The notes under the pieces were generated by a model that worked only from the letters and a program-made list of their open reading frames with translations, was not told where the DNA came from and did not search any database. Of a stretch of 64,000 nucleotides of DNA, positions 10,005 through 20,462 are shown one piece after another. The translations under genes were made by a program, and so were the position numbers. The first letter of the stretch is position 1; every line of letters begins with the position of its first letter. The DNA is taken from positions 8,556,236-8,620,235 of the forward strand of contig NC_079223.1 of NCBI RefSeq assembly GCF_029633865.1. Direction: 5' to 3'. The stretch is from Lampris incognitus. Its lineage: Eukaryota > Chordata > Actinopteri > Lampriformes > Lampridae.

Positions 10005-10218
10005 ACCTAGGGACAATTTAGTACGGCCGATCCACCTGGCCTACATGTCTTTGGACCGTGAGAGGAAACCGGAGCACCCGGAGGAAACCCACACAGACAC
10101 GGGGAGAACATGCAAACTCCACCACAGAGGACGACCCAGGATGACCCCCAAGGTTGGACTACCCCGGGGCTTGAACCCAGAACCTTCTTGCTGTGAGGCG
10201 ACTGCACTAACCACTGCA
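9793..10218 (-). mobile_element. SINE family B, near full length, with (CA)n expansion
   Basis: On the plus strand it runs from 'catccatcatctgaaccact' through 'ggagcctatcccggccgtca', a (CA)n array, 'cacggggagaacatgcaaac' to the tRNA-like head at 10165-10215 (reverse-complement B box ggcttgaaccc). The 3' half seen here is absent from the copy at 8880. Confidence 0.85.
9917..10001. repeat. (CA)n microsatellite
   Basis: About 42 uninterrupted CA units inside SINE family B. Confidence 0.95.
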
Positions 10219-10227
10219 CCACCATGT

Positions 10228-10366
10228 CCCATATACTATATATATATATATATATATATACATCTATATATATATACATACATCTATATATATATACATA
10301 CATCTATATATACATACATCTATATATATATACATCTATATATATACATACATACATACATACAAG
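10228..10366. repeat. (TA)n / (tacatctatata)n array
   Basis: An alternating TA tract followed by interspersed 'tatatatacatacatc' units, directly beside the SINE head. Confidence 0.9.
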
Positions 10367-10934
10367 ATATATGACTTCTACTCTAGATTTCTATGCCACT
10401 ACTAGACACCCCGGGCTGGAAAATGTGTGTAAAATCTGGAGTAAGCAAAGTCTCTTGTCTTATAATACAATAAAATCTTATAATGAAATCATGGCAAATA
10501 ACGGCTTTGTTTTACAGACTCGTCCTTTATTCTTAAGCTATTCTAGTGGTGTGGCCTTCCACTGTCGATTAAGCGATACTCGATGGACCGGCAAGAATTT
10601 GTTGGATGTAAAGAAAGACGTGAGGGTAAAAATGTGAAGTTTTTAATGGAAACGTCCATTTTATCCAGCTTGGTCAAATCCAGTTGTGAATAAACCAAAG
10701 GTTGTGAATCGTGAGCAGTTTAAGCAACAACGTGACACTGATGAAACATTCTTAAAAAAAAGAAAAGAGACAATAAATGGGTAACCCACAAACTTGCTGT
10801 ACAACCTCACCAGACTATCTGGAAACAGTTATTTACTGTGCAATTTATTCAGGAAAACTGACGAACAGACTTCTACCCAAATATTCAAACCTGATTCGTT
10901 CATAGTCTTGAGCTTTAGGGTATAAAATAAAATG
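10367..10934. other. no gene recognised
   Basis: A+T-rich intergenic sequence between the TA array and the inferred end of slc29a3. Confidence 0.4.
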
Positions 10935-11356
10935 TAGGAGATAAGCAGTATTTATTTATTTAGGGTGCACCTCTGAAAATGCACTCCCATCTTTACTCAT
11001 ACCTGAGGTGTTTTACAGCACCACTTGGTCATTCTCCACTTTCTGGTGGACAAGCATAAGGAGGCCATGCTCACCACAGCCTCCAGGTTTAGACCATGAA
11101 CTAGAACAATGCAGACACGACAGTACAGTACATCTGTTAACGTACGCTATGGGGGAGGATGCATGGGAAAAATGTGGGGGTTTCTTAAAAGCACCCTTTC
11201 AACATTCTTATAACCACCTCCCCTCCCCCCCCCCAAAAAAGGCTGTGTTAGTACCCTTGTAATTGTGGTGCCTTGCAGTATTCACACGAGTCAGCAGGGG
11301 GCACACTTACACTTTTCTATTGAGACATGAGGGTCGTACCTCCCTGGACAGTTAGT
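10935..11356 (-). other. slc29a3: slc29a3 3'UTR (probable)
   Basis: Non-coding sequence after the slc29a3 stop. On the minus strand AATAAATAAA (10960-10951) is a plausible poly(A) signal, which gives a ~400-nt 3'UTR. Confidence 0.55.
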
Positions 11357-14300
11357 TCAGATACAGTGCACGACGAGCACCGAGAGGGCCGAGCCCGAGG
11401 CCAGTCCTAAAGTGAGAAAGAAGGACATGACCACTCCCGTAGCCTCGGCCAGCTCCCGCGGCACCACCTTGGGCCCGTAGATCATGGGCAGGGTGCCCAG
11501 GTAGCCGTTGGAGAGGCCCAGCAGGCAGTTGAAGACCACGGGGTACAGATCGTGGTTGAAAAGCACGGTACGGACGTGGTCCCTTGGCTGGTAATTGCAG
11601 AACAAAAAAAGGGGCACGAGCACGGTGCGACAGAGCACCAGCGTGGGCAGCATCCGGCTGGTGGGGCCGGGCACCTGCAGCCAGGCCGTAGCCTGGCGCC
11701 CACAGTAGTCTGCAAAGTTGTACAGGAAAAAGCTGGTGAGGGGCACAAAGTAGGTGGTGGTCCAGGGGCTGCCGGTGTCCCTGTGCACCGACTGAATGGC
11801 CGAGGAGACGGCGGGGAACACCGTGATGGAGACACAGAAGACGTAGAAGACGCAGAGGCCCAGCAGCCACGTCTTCCGGAGTATGGGCTGCAGCGGCGGG
11901 ACAGTTCGCGCCGCCGCCTCCGGACCGGTATCGGATGCGCCGGCGCACGTCACTGCCAGCATGTAGTGTCTGAAAAGGGACACAGTGGAACTTGTTTTAC
12001 AACTCTGCAAACGTTCTACAAATTACCGGACGGCTGGGATTTACATGTCCCACTTGCTGAACTTCAAAATACATCCGAAACAAAAGTTTTTCCGGAAGGA
12101 ACCATATGGTGTGTAAGGGGAAACGGACTGTGAAGGGACTGGCTTCATTCCGGCGGGTTGAGAGAGAAACCTCCTCTCGGTTCTCCCGTTCGCCCGTCTC
12201 GATTCGTCTCTTTCCACTTTTAATTCGCAAATGGGATTACATGTGAAGTACGCGTCACTGACCACACGAGCAGCAACTTGTGAACAAACAACTACCTCAT
12301 TACGGCGTCCAGCTGACGGAAAAGACTTGCTCGAACTGGCTGTCAGAAACGTTTTCGTGGGCAATTTTTACCAACGAAAAAACAACGTATGGCGGGAATA
12401 TGGTGTCGCAACTAACTCGGCATTTGTTTTACGCCTTTTGGGACGCCGGCTGGCTGAGATATGCCCCATAAGGCCGTGCAGCTGGTGCAGAAAAGTCAAT
12501 TCTTACTTACGCGGCGACAACTTATCCGATGGTGAACGTCCCTCCCCCCCCCCCCCCCCCCCCGTCTGCCGTTCCAGGACTTGAAGAACAAACACCGGAG
12601 ATTTCCGCGAATAACCCGGGTTTAAGTTCACCCACAGCGAGAAAACATAGAAACAGCCCTTTAAAGACCGGGAGGGGGGGGGGAGGGGGGGGATACTCGA
12701 GACATTTTTCCCTTATTCTGCGGGTTCGAAATAAAGACACTTGATTTGATTTGATTCGCTTGATAGCTGTGCCAGCGAGAGGAGAAAGAACATTGCGGCT
12801 CAACAAAACAAATAGAAAAGAGGAAATGGAGATGACGAGCGACGACCCGTGAATAACAGAATCTGAAGGACACCAGAAAAAAAAAGAAACGGGGCGGAAA
12901 ATAAAGCGGCGTGTGGGGGTTTGGCGTGGACGTGTGTGTTTTGTTTGTGACTGGCTCTTCGAGGGGGGGGATTCTCGCTATATGATGTGTGTGTGTGTGT
13001 GTGTTTGTGTGTCATCTCGATGTGGTGTGTAATTCACATCAACTTCCCTGCGGTAAATGGTCTGCTTTTGTCCATCTAAGACACCCGGAGTTACGCGGAT
13101 ATGAAATGTCCTGTCCTCCTGCTCCCATCCAAGTACTAACCAGGCCCCACCCGGCTTAGCCTCCGAGATCGGAGGTGGTACGGTCGGGGTGGTACGGCCC
13201 TAAGCCCCTCTCCTCCTCTACATACTGGTGTGATGACTTACCGAGACCGTGCTTTGCTTTGAGCAGCTGAGACAAGATTATGTCTGGACATGGTCAGAGA
13301 TGCGGACTCTGTGGCAGTGCCGGTGTGTTTATGCACCTGTGGCAACTCACTGATGTGTTATTGAGAATCGACAGACTAATCTTTTCCTTAATTTTCCCCC
13401 TTTTCTCCCCCCTCTGCCGATCCGGGGAGGGCTGCAGACTACCACATGCCTCCTCCCATACGTGTGGAGTCGCCGGCCGCTTCTTTTCACCCGACAGTGA
13501 GGAGTTTCACCAGGGGGAGGTAACGCGTGGGAGGATCATGCTATTCCCCCCCGAACAGGCGCCTCGACTGACTGACCAGAGGAGGCGCTAGCGCAGCGAC
13601 CAGGACACATACCCACATCCGGCTCCCCACCCGGAGACATGGCCAGTTGTGTCTGTAGGGACGCCTGAACAAGCCGGAGGTAACACGGGGATTCGAACCG
13701 GCGATCCCCGTGTTGGTAGGCAACGGAACAGACCGCCACACCACATCACCCGGGCGGCCATGGACAGAGGGTGTAGGTTGTTAAAGTGTCTCGGTGTCCA
13801 CAAATATGAAGTTGTCAGTCAGGCGTAAAGGCCGAGGGCAGGGGGGGGGGGAGCGGGGGCTAACTGACGCACAGGGACCTGGAATAAAACACAAATGTGG
13901 GACATTGTTATGCTGAAGGAAATATACCGAGTCCGCCACTGACCGTGAGTATTTCAGCTTGGACAGGAGAAGGTAGGCGACGATGCAGATGATTATGAAG
14001 ACGTCAGCTGTCAGGAAATAGGCGAGGGCGCTGTTGGTCACGTCGTCAGCCAACGCCAGGTCCACCATTGACGCCATCGCGCTCAGAGTGCCTCCCATCG
14101 CCTGGCCTGGGACCAAAAACGGGGAGAATTGAAGAGGAGTGGCAAACACTTTTGTACGCTGGCCCCTTAACTAATCCCACTTTTTTGGATTCTTTCAACT
14201 TTTTCAATTAGAGACACAGAACAGCCTCCTACACAGTGGTCTTGATGTGACATTCAACCGCATGGCATTAGCTCCGCATATACACCTAGCTAGCAGCTAG

Positions 14301-17300
14301 CAGCTAGCATCCAATGCTCAACGGTGTGTCGGCAAATGGGGTAATTCCTGCAAACGGCAGCTATACTCACCAGAGACGCCCAGATCTGTGGACGCGTGGT
14401 TCCATGTGCATCCCTTGATAGTCATTACATCACAACGCCACTATCAAGGCTGGTGCTGCCCCCCCCCTCCCCCCCTTTCTCCCCAGTTGTAGCCGGCCAA
14501 TTACCCCACGCTTCCGCACCGCCCCGGTCACTGCCCCACCCCCTCTGCCAATCCGGGGGAGGGCTGCAGACTACCACATGCCTCCTCCCATACATGTGGA
14601 GTCGCCAGCCGCTTCTTTTCACCTGACAGTGAGGAGTTTCACCAGGGGGACGTAGCACATGGGAGGATCACGCTATTCCCCATGGATCCCCCTCCCCCCC
14701 CGCACAGGCGCCCCGACCGACCACAGGAGGTGCTCGTGCAGCGACCAGGACACAGACCCACACCCGGAAACACACGGGAGTTCAAAGCATTTCTTCCACG
14801 TCACATGTCTCTGTGTGAATGGCCCCTAGCTGCACCATCAGCGGTGTTGAACAGAAGGTATAACGGCCTTCGAGATAATTGTTCACAAGAACTTTTTCGG
14901 TGCAAGATAAACTCGGCAAGCAGACGGGCCCGGCCGAGCTGGGGCCGGTACCTGTTATGAGGGCCTGGGAGATCTTCATGGGGAAGTGCCCGCTGATCCC
15001 AAATACACTGCCGGTGAGGACGTTGGATGCTCCGCTCACAAGGGCCACACTGGCCAGGGTGGCGACGAAGAACTGAGTCCTGCAGGTCGACATGTCCACC
15101 TTCACCAGCACTGTGGTCACCACAAACACCAGCAGGATCAAGACCAGCGAGGAGAGGATCCGTACATTCGAAGACAATCTGCCAACACACACACATATAT
15201 ATATTTTTTTTTTGTGTGGATTTTTTCCCCCTTTTTCTCCCCAATTGTATCCGGCCCATTACCCCACTCTTCCGAGCCGTCCCGGTCGCCGCCCCACCCT
15301 CCCTCTGCCGATCCGGGGAGGGCTGCAGACTACCACATGCCTCCTCCGATACATGTGGAGTCGCCAGCCGCTTCTTTTCACCTGACAGTGAGGAGTTTCG
15401 CCAAGGGGGACGTAGCACGTGGGAGGATCACGCTATTCCTCCCAGTTCCCCCTCCCCCCCGAACAGGTGTCCTGACCGACCAGAGGAGGCGCTAGTGCAG
15501 CGACCAGGACACACACCCACGTCCGGCTTCCCACCCGCAGACACGGCCAATTGTGTCTGCAGGGACGCCCGACCGGAGGTAACACGGGGATTCGAGCCGC
15601 CGAGCCCCGTGTTGCTAGGCAACGGAATAGACCGCCACGCCACCCGGACGCCCCACACGCCTATATATTTAGCACAGGTTTACGTGCAGGGGCATGCACA
15701 CACAAACGTTACCCTTCGTGAGTTAGAGGCTACACTGTGAACACCAACACAATGGAAGAAAGTGAGGAATGTAGCAAAGACGCGACACTCGGCGTAACCA
15801 TGACAACAGGTGGGAAGGTGCCGATGGAGGATGCATGCATATATATATAGGTTGTTCGTTATCCATACAAGCTACAGTACAGCTTGTTGTGTCGAGTGAG
15901 GTACCCTCAAAATAACAGATCCTTAGAGTGAGTGGACAGATCCTCCAGGTGACCTCAGACACACGCAGGATAGGTCAAGGGTCAGAACAAGTATAAGGGT
16001 GCACAAGGCCAGGTTTCAAATAAATCTAACTCATCCATCCACCCATTATCTGAGCCGCTTATCCTGCTCTCAGGGTCGCGGGGATGCTGGAGTCTGTCCC
16101 AGCAGTCATTGGGACTCATTCATCATGAAATTATTTTACATCCTTCTCCTGACGTGAGGCCTCGGTGACAGAACAAGCGAGGCTTTGTGCACACAGAAGG
16201 ACGTCTAACAGCGAATGACATGATGGTGAATGATGAAAAAGAAATCATAAGGATGATAGGGAAAGGAGTGATGTGTGTGTGTGTGTGTGTGTGTGTGAAA
16301 ACCAACTTGTTAACTAGGAGGTAGTTGAGTACCAGACACAGCACAGAAGGCACCGTAGAGGCAATAGCCAGGTAACTCTCGAAGTAGTCCTGAAAATAAT
16401 GGCAGAAATGACAGAGTTATTCTTTTTACAAGGTGCTTGAACGCAGACACACACACACACACACACACACACAGAGGAAGTGAGACGAAGGGGAGAATCT
16501 AAAACAACCTGCACTTGTCTTGCACTTTCACTGCTGGGGTCAAATGTCACGTCTCTATTTAAATCGCCAGTTCAGGAACCCTCTGACACCTGATTTATCT
16601 GCTAGTCGGTTTAGTAGGTGTTAGATGACTCTGCCGGTGGTTCCCCATCTGAGCACCTTTATGTGACTGTAAAACGTGTAAAACGTGACCCTGTGGCCTC
16701 ACTGAAAAGACACACAGTCTGTCCAGCAGCTCCACACCTCTCCTTAAGAAGTTAGCATAAAACCCCACACGTACCGCAGGAGGCGTGTGGTAGTCTGCAG
16801 CCCTCCCCGCATCGGCAGAGGGGGTGGAGCGGAGACCGGGGCGGCTCGGGAGTGTGGGGTAATTGGGGAGAAAAAAAGGGGGGGAAATCCCCCCCCCCAA
16901 AAAAAAACAACCTAAGATGGACTTGGCACCAAAATATTTGGTGCACGGCCTTTGAGTCTCGCCTCCTGAAACAAGCCCTCCGCTCTCAGCTCGTGACAGG
17001 ATGCTGAGCCCCGGCAGGACAAAGAGGCCATATAAAGAGAACATCAAGGGCCACATCACAAGGTTTGGCATCGACCTTAACACCTGTGAACAAGCAGCAA
17101 AACCCAGGGAGGCCTGGAGACTGGCTGTCTGCGAGGGTGCCGGGCGCCACAAACCGTGACCGCCGCTGTGCCGCTGAAAACAAGGCCAGACTCAGAAAGG
17201 CCCGAGTCACGTCCTCAACCACTTCTTCACACCCTTGCCCACATCGCCACAAAACATGGGGCTCCAGGATCAGCCTCTATGCCCACCTGAAGACCCACAC

Positions 17301-20029
17301 GGACCTAGGAGGACGGTCATACTCGACCCCGTTTTGATCGCTGATGATGATGCACCACATTTATGCTGCTTTCTTGTATTGTGCACATTTCTTAATAAAT
17401 ACTGTACAAGCTGAAGTGCTGCGGTGAAATGGAGAGACTCCTGCTTCAACTTCCTCAGTGTGTTCACCAACGATGACCTCACCTAGTCCAGCCAAACGGA
17501 CTCAGCGGTAAAAACCTGCCCAAAAACACCTGTACTTCCTGAGGAGACCTAAGAGGTTTGGCACATCTGCCAAAACTCTCACCAGCTTCTGTGGGTGCAC
17601 CATTTAGAGCATCCTCTCTAGCTGCATTACTGTCTAGTACAGCAGGCAGAGCGCATCATTGGCTGGCACCTCTGCTCCAAGCAAGGCATCTACCAGTGAC
17701 GGCTGGTGCTAAAAATTTGGGGGGGGGGGCAATTTACGCAGCACACCTGAAAGCTGCTTTATTCTCCACACAGTCACAGAGTTATCAATAAGGACAATGT
17801 GGCCTATAGATGTTATCAGGGCTCGTAGATGGTGGATGATTGACAGTCGAGACGAGGCGTGGTGGTGGGTGCAAACATGATTGACAGCCACGAGAATTGT
17901 CTAATCACATCAGATCAAAAAACATTAAAACAATACCGATTCGCTGCCGACAAAAGTGGGAGTGTCTGGGGCAGCACAGAACTGCGCCCCCCTGGAAAAT
18001 CTGGAGAAACCAATCAGACAGCAGCCTCAGGTCACCTGCTCGCCACAAGTTTGAGGGCTCACATAAGGTAAGGTTTGGCCGGCGCCCCTCACCCAGGACG
18101 TACATGTAGAAATCAGCCAAATACCATTTGAACCAGTATGTAATGGTGCGGACAGGCGCTCACAGACTGAAAAACACTTTCATGTCATCATTACCTGCAT
18201 CACACAACTACATTATATTTAACACGTTTAAGCAGATTTTCATCTCTTGATGTTTGAAGGGGGGCGGCGCCCCAGCGCCCTGTACTGCCCAGCCGCCGCT
18301 GGCATCCTACCACACACCGTGCCTTAGCAAAGCAAGGACAATCCCAAAAGACTACAGCCACCCAGGCTGTGGACCGCTCACACGGCTGCCGTCTGGTTAC
18401 GGAAGCATCCGGGCACAGACAAGCAGACCCAGAAACAGCTCTTCCCCCCCAGGCCACCGGGCTTCTCGACCAGCAACATTAACCTCAGAGACCTCAGTCA
18501 CCTCAACGTATTCTCTGGCCACTTTCTGTCGCCCCTCAATGTACAGCGCCACAATCTAACGTACATATTAATCAGCACTCCTACACTTCATGTTTAAAAT
18601 ATCTAGCACTCTTATTCTTATCGTCCATATTCTCCATCTTCACAGTCTGGAACTGCTGCTGTCCTGTTTTCTGTTGTGTAATTCTTTGCCCTTATTCGTG
18701 AGTCTTTTTAAACGACTTAACATTTTTTCCACGCCTGCTACATAGTTGTTGCTCGCCACGTCTTAAGGATGTCATCGTTAGAACGACCCCGTGTTGTACC
18801 TCCGCACTTCATAAATGAAACACTTTCTCGGACCTTTTGTCGCCGACAGTAGGAAAGGTTTCACGTCAAGGAAAGGACGAGCCTGGAGTAAAGTACATCG
18901 TACGTGGAAGTCTGACGTCTCTCTGACAAGACAAAACTGGCATCCTTCACAGCATGTGTTGACAGTACGCTACTTTATGGGTCGGAGACGCGGACCACGA
19001 GGAAAGGTCTTCGGGCGAGACTTGACGGAACCTGCACGCGCCTCCTTATGGGAGTGGAGAGCATCTCCTGGCGGGAGCACAAACCCAAAGCTGAAATCTA
19101 CAGCCACGCACCACCTGTCTCAACCACGACGGCTGCCACCGAGGACAGCAGGTTCTGCAGGACATCGCTACAGAGCGGACGATCGGATTATGTCCGGCGT
19201 TGTCTGTACGCGTCTCCCACGTCCTCACGGAGGAAGGCGACCTCTCAGCCACACAGACTGTAGGTCAAGAGACGCCCAAATAAACGTTCAAGACCCACCA
19301 CACCAAATGGGAAACAGAGAATAGTGGCGTAACGTTGTGAATGCATGCTCGACTGCGGTCGAAGGATGAGGATGATGATTAATAATTTAATATTTTTTCC
19401 ATGCCTGCTACGTAGTTGTTGCTCGCCACGTCTTCAGAATTCCCCTGTTGGAATGACCCTGTGTTATACGTTGCACTCAATAAACAAAACCCTTTGACTG
19501 ACTTTAACAAAGGGCTAAAAATACTTTGGATGTCATTAACATGCTAGCGCTGGCCTGGCCTGGCCTGGCCTGGCCTGGCCTTGCCTGGGATGGGATGGGA
19601 CGGTTAGGTGGTAAGTGATTAAGTTGTGGCTGGACAATACTGGCCTCTTTTAACCTCACAGCTACATGGCTGTGTACACCCCTTTCTTCTCTTTTAGGTT
19701 ACTATGTTTAAACCAGCCAGTCAGCGTCTCTAATTGAGTAATTATGTTGCCACGGCTCTCTCGGAGACATGAAAAGACACACAGTGTTCTCGGTGGTCAT
19801 GGGATCACCAGTCGCTAGAAATGCTTGCAAGATGGCACATAAATGCGACATATACACGCACATGTACACACAGCCAAGACTTCACACTTGAGCATGCACA
19901 CACACACACATGCATGCATGCACACACACATGCATGCATGCACACACACATGCATGCATGCACACACACATGCATGCACACACACATGCATGCACACACA
20001 CATGCATGCATGCATGCATGCATGCACAG

Positions 20030-20107
<78 letters not shown>

Positions 20108-20454
20108 CTGCTCTGTCTACTTTTCCTCCCACTCACACCGAGGTCTGAGCGGAGCTCCTCGCGGCTGGTGTGGTCAGTATTGTTGCTCAGTTTGTAGAGC
20201 CAGTAGTGTTTGGCGGTGATGAAGAAGTTCCAGGGCAGCAGAGAGCCGATGCCCATCAGGAAGAAGATGATGTACACCAGGCTGTAGGAGTCTTTTGGAC
20301 TGTGGCGTACGACCGGGAGCGGCGTCGTGGAACGTTTGGGCAGGAGCGGGGCCTGGTCCTCACTCTCCCCATCCTCAAAGAGGCCGCGGTTGGCAGGGAC
20401 AGCAGACACGTACCTGGCGTTGACGCTGGGCTGCAGGGGCTCTATGCCATCCAT
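11357..20454 (-). CDS. slc29a3: equilibrative nucleoside transporter 3, complete coding region
   Basis: Coding exons in transcript order: 20454(ATG)-20137, 16389-16307, 15178-14952, 14106-13944, 11969-11357 (stop). They sum to 1404 nt (467 residues, close to the ~475 of human ENT3) and all phases join. ENT3 is a proton-dependent nucleoside transporter of lysosomes and mitochondria (family knowledge). Visible are an acidic dileucine sorting signal DQAPLL near residues 33-38, the first membrane segment with [18 protein letters not shown], then [65 protein letters not shown] across an exon junction, [15 protein letters not shown] and [19 protein letters not shown] followed by PRELAEATG. The pattern of eleven hydrophobic segments fits the family. 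Introns hold many SINEs, hAT and LINE pieces. The ATG is eight bases into the exon, so a non-coding first exon is required. Confidence 0.96.
11970..13120. other. slc29a3 last intron, part without recognised elements
   Basis: A poly-C run at 12545-12563, a GT run at 12984-13003, and a short LINE/SINE-tail-like 'aaataaagacacttgatttg' at 12731-12750. No exon seen. Confidence 0.5.
13121..13205 (-). pseudogene. 5S rRNA-derived fragment
   Basis: The reverse complement reads gcttagggccgtaccacccc, then 'gatctcggaggctaagc' and 'ggggcctggttagtacttgg', then 'atgggagc', matching the 5' two thirds of vertebrate 5S rRNA (gcttacggccataccaccc; ctggttagtacttggatggg). About 15 nt are missing between the two blocks and the 3' third of the gene is absent. 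So this is a 5S pseudogene or the head of a 5S-derived SINE (such a family, SINE3, is known in zebrafish), not a functional 5S gene. Confidence 0.75.
13388..13759 (-). mobile_element. SINE family A, near full length
   Basis: In slc29a3 intron 4. The tRNA-like head is at the right end (reverse-complement B box gattcgaaccgg at 13690-13701) and the tail 'cccccttttctccccc' at the left. Confidence 0.85.
14165..14454. other. slc29a3 intron 3, no element recognised
   Basis: Short unique-looking intron sequence with a small 'ctagctagcagctagcagct' repeat at 14288-14307. Confidence 0.4.
14455..14770 (-). mobile_element. SINE family A, lacking the tRNA-like head
   Basis: Tail and body present on the minus strand; it stops near 14770 before the 'cacaattggccg' and tRNA-like parts, so it is 5'-truncated. 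It lies 180 bp from the exon at 14952-15178. Confidence 0.8.
15214..15653 (-). mobile_element. SINE family A, full length
   Basis: Begins about 36 bp from the 5' end of the exon at 14952-15178, so it occupies the intron's acceptor-proximal part. The right end reads 'ccacccggacgcccc' (start of the head in reverse). Possible target duplication: cacacatatatata near 15187 and cacgcctatatatttag near 15655. Confidence 0.85.
15654..16033. other. slc29a3 intron 2, no element recognised
   Basis: No exon or known repeat; a short TA run at 15840-15849. Confidence 0.4.
16034..16112 (-). mobile_element. SINE family B, 3'-end fragment
   Basis: Contains 'ttatctgagccgcttatcct' and 'gggatgctggagtctgtccc', matching 9799-9860. 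Confidence 0.75.
16272..16298. repeat. (GT)n array 9 nt downstream of a slc29a3 donor
   Basis: Plus-strand GT, i.e. CA in the slc29a3 transcript, starting 9 nt after the donor at 16306. Confidence 0.9.
16447..16473. repeat. (CA)n array upstream of a slc29a3 exon
   Basis: Plus-strand CA, i.e. UG in the transcript, about 58 nt upstream of the exon that starts at 16389. Confidence 0.9.
16755..16885 (+). mobile_element. SINE family A, 3' half only
   Basis: Matches from 'gcgtgtggtagtctgcagcc' to 'attggggagaaaaaaaggg'. Confidence 0.75.
16985..17345 (+). pseudogene. LINE ORF2 C-terminal fragment
   Basis: Broken frames give [31 protein letters not shown] and a C2H2-like ending (pieces equivalent to [21 protein letters not shown]), the arrangement seen at the C terminus of fish non-LTR retrotransposon polymerases. 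Several frameshifts. It may belong to the same family as 18940-19330. Confidence 0.65.
17380..18560 (+). pseudogene. LINE ORF2 fragment split by a hAT insertion
   Basis: The left part (to 17693) translates in pieces as [19 protein letters not shown] ... SILSSCITV, the right part (from 18302) as [18 protein letters not shown] ... [19 protein letters not shown]. Together they are collinear with the C-terminal 'YFLRRLRxFGxxxxxL' to 'LPSGxRYRSIRAxTxRxxNSFFP' region of L2/Rex1-type fish LINEs. The hAT element 17694-18301 sits exactly between the halves. Confidence 0.7.
17694..18301. mobile_element. non-autonomous hAT-type element inserted in a LINE
   Basis: Ends CAGTGACGGCTGG ... CCAGCCGCCGCTG; flanks gcatctac on the left and gcatcctac on the right, i.e. 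an 8-bp duplication with one later insertion. 608 bp, no intact transposase. Confidence 0.75.
18600..18830 (+). mobile_element. LINE 3'-end repeat copy 1
   Basis: Contains 'cctgctacatagttgttgct' and 'cgccacgtctt', shared with 19396-19430, and ends near 'cataaatgaaac'. Two copies of one LINE 3'UTR flank the coding fragment at 18940. Confidence 0.6.
18940..19330 (+). pseudogene. LINE ORF2 C-terminal fragment
   Basis: Frame reading [20 protein letters not shown] then [13 protein letters not shown] and further degenerate sequence, equivalent to the 'LLYGSETWTxxxxxxxRLxxFHxRCLRxILxIxWxD' motif of LINE reverse transcriptases. Frameshifted after about 130 codons. Confidence 0.7.
19380..19500 (+). 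mobile_element. LINE 3'-end repeat copy 2
   Basis: 'tttttccatgcctgctacgt' to 'aataaacaaaaccctttgac', homologous to 18720-18830. Confidence 0.6.
19551..19602. repeat. (CCTGG)n / (GGGAT)n short tandem
   Basis: About seven pentamers ggcct followed by three gggat pentamers. Confidence 0.85.
19895..20106. repeat. (ACACATGCATGC)n plus (CA)n array in slc29a3 intron 1
   Basis: Alternating CACACACA and TGCATGCATG blocks (19895-20028) followed by ~35 CA units (20035-20106). On the transcript it reads (UG)n and begins 30 nt after the splice donor at 20137. Confidence 0.95.
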
Positions 20455-20462
20455 CACCGCGG

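Noticed and set aside
10224-10637. 137-codon frame rich in Ile/Tyr
   Set aside because: First half is translation of the TA/TACATC repeat; the rest has no similarity.
11352-11948. Other long frames antisense or shifted over the last slc29a3 exon
   Set aside because: Shadows of the true ENT3 frame in a GC-rich exon.
13121-13205. Functional 5S rRNA gene
   Set aside because: Internal deletion and missing 3' third.
19821-20219. His/Thr-rich and Cys/Val-rich frames over the CA array
   Set aside because: Translations of dinucleotide and ACACATGC repeats only.
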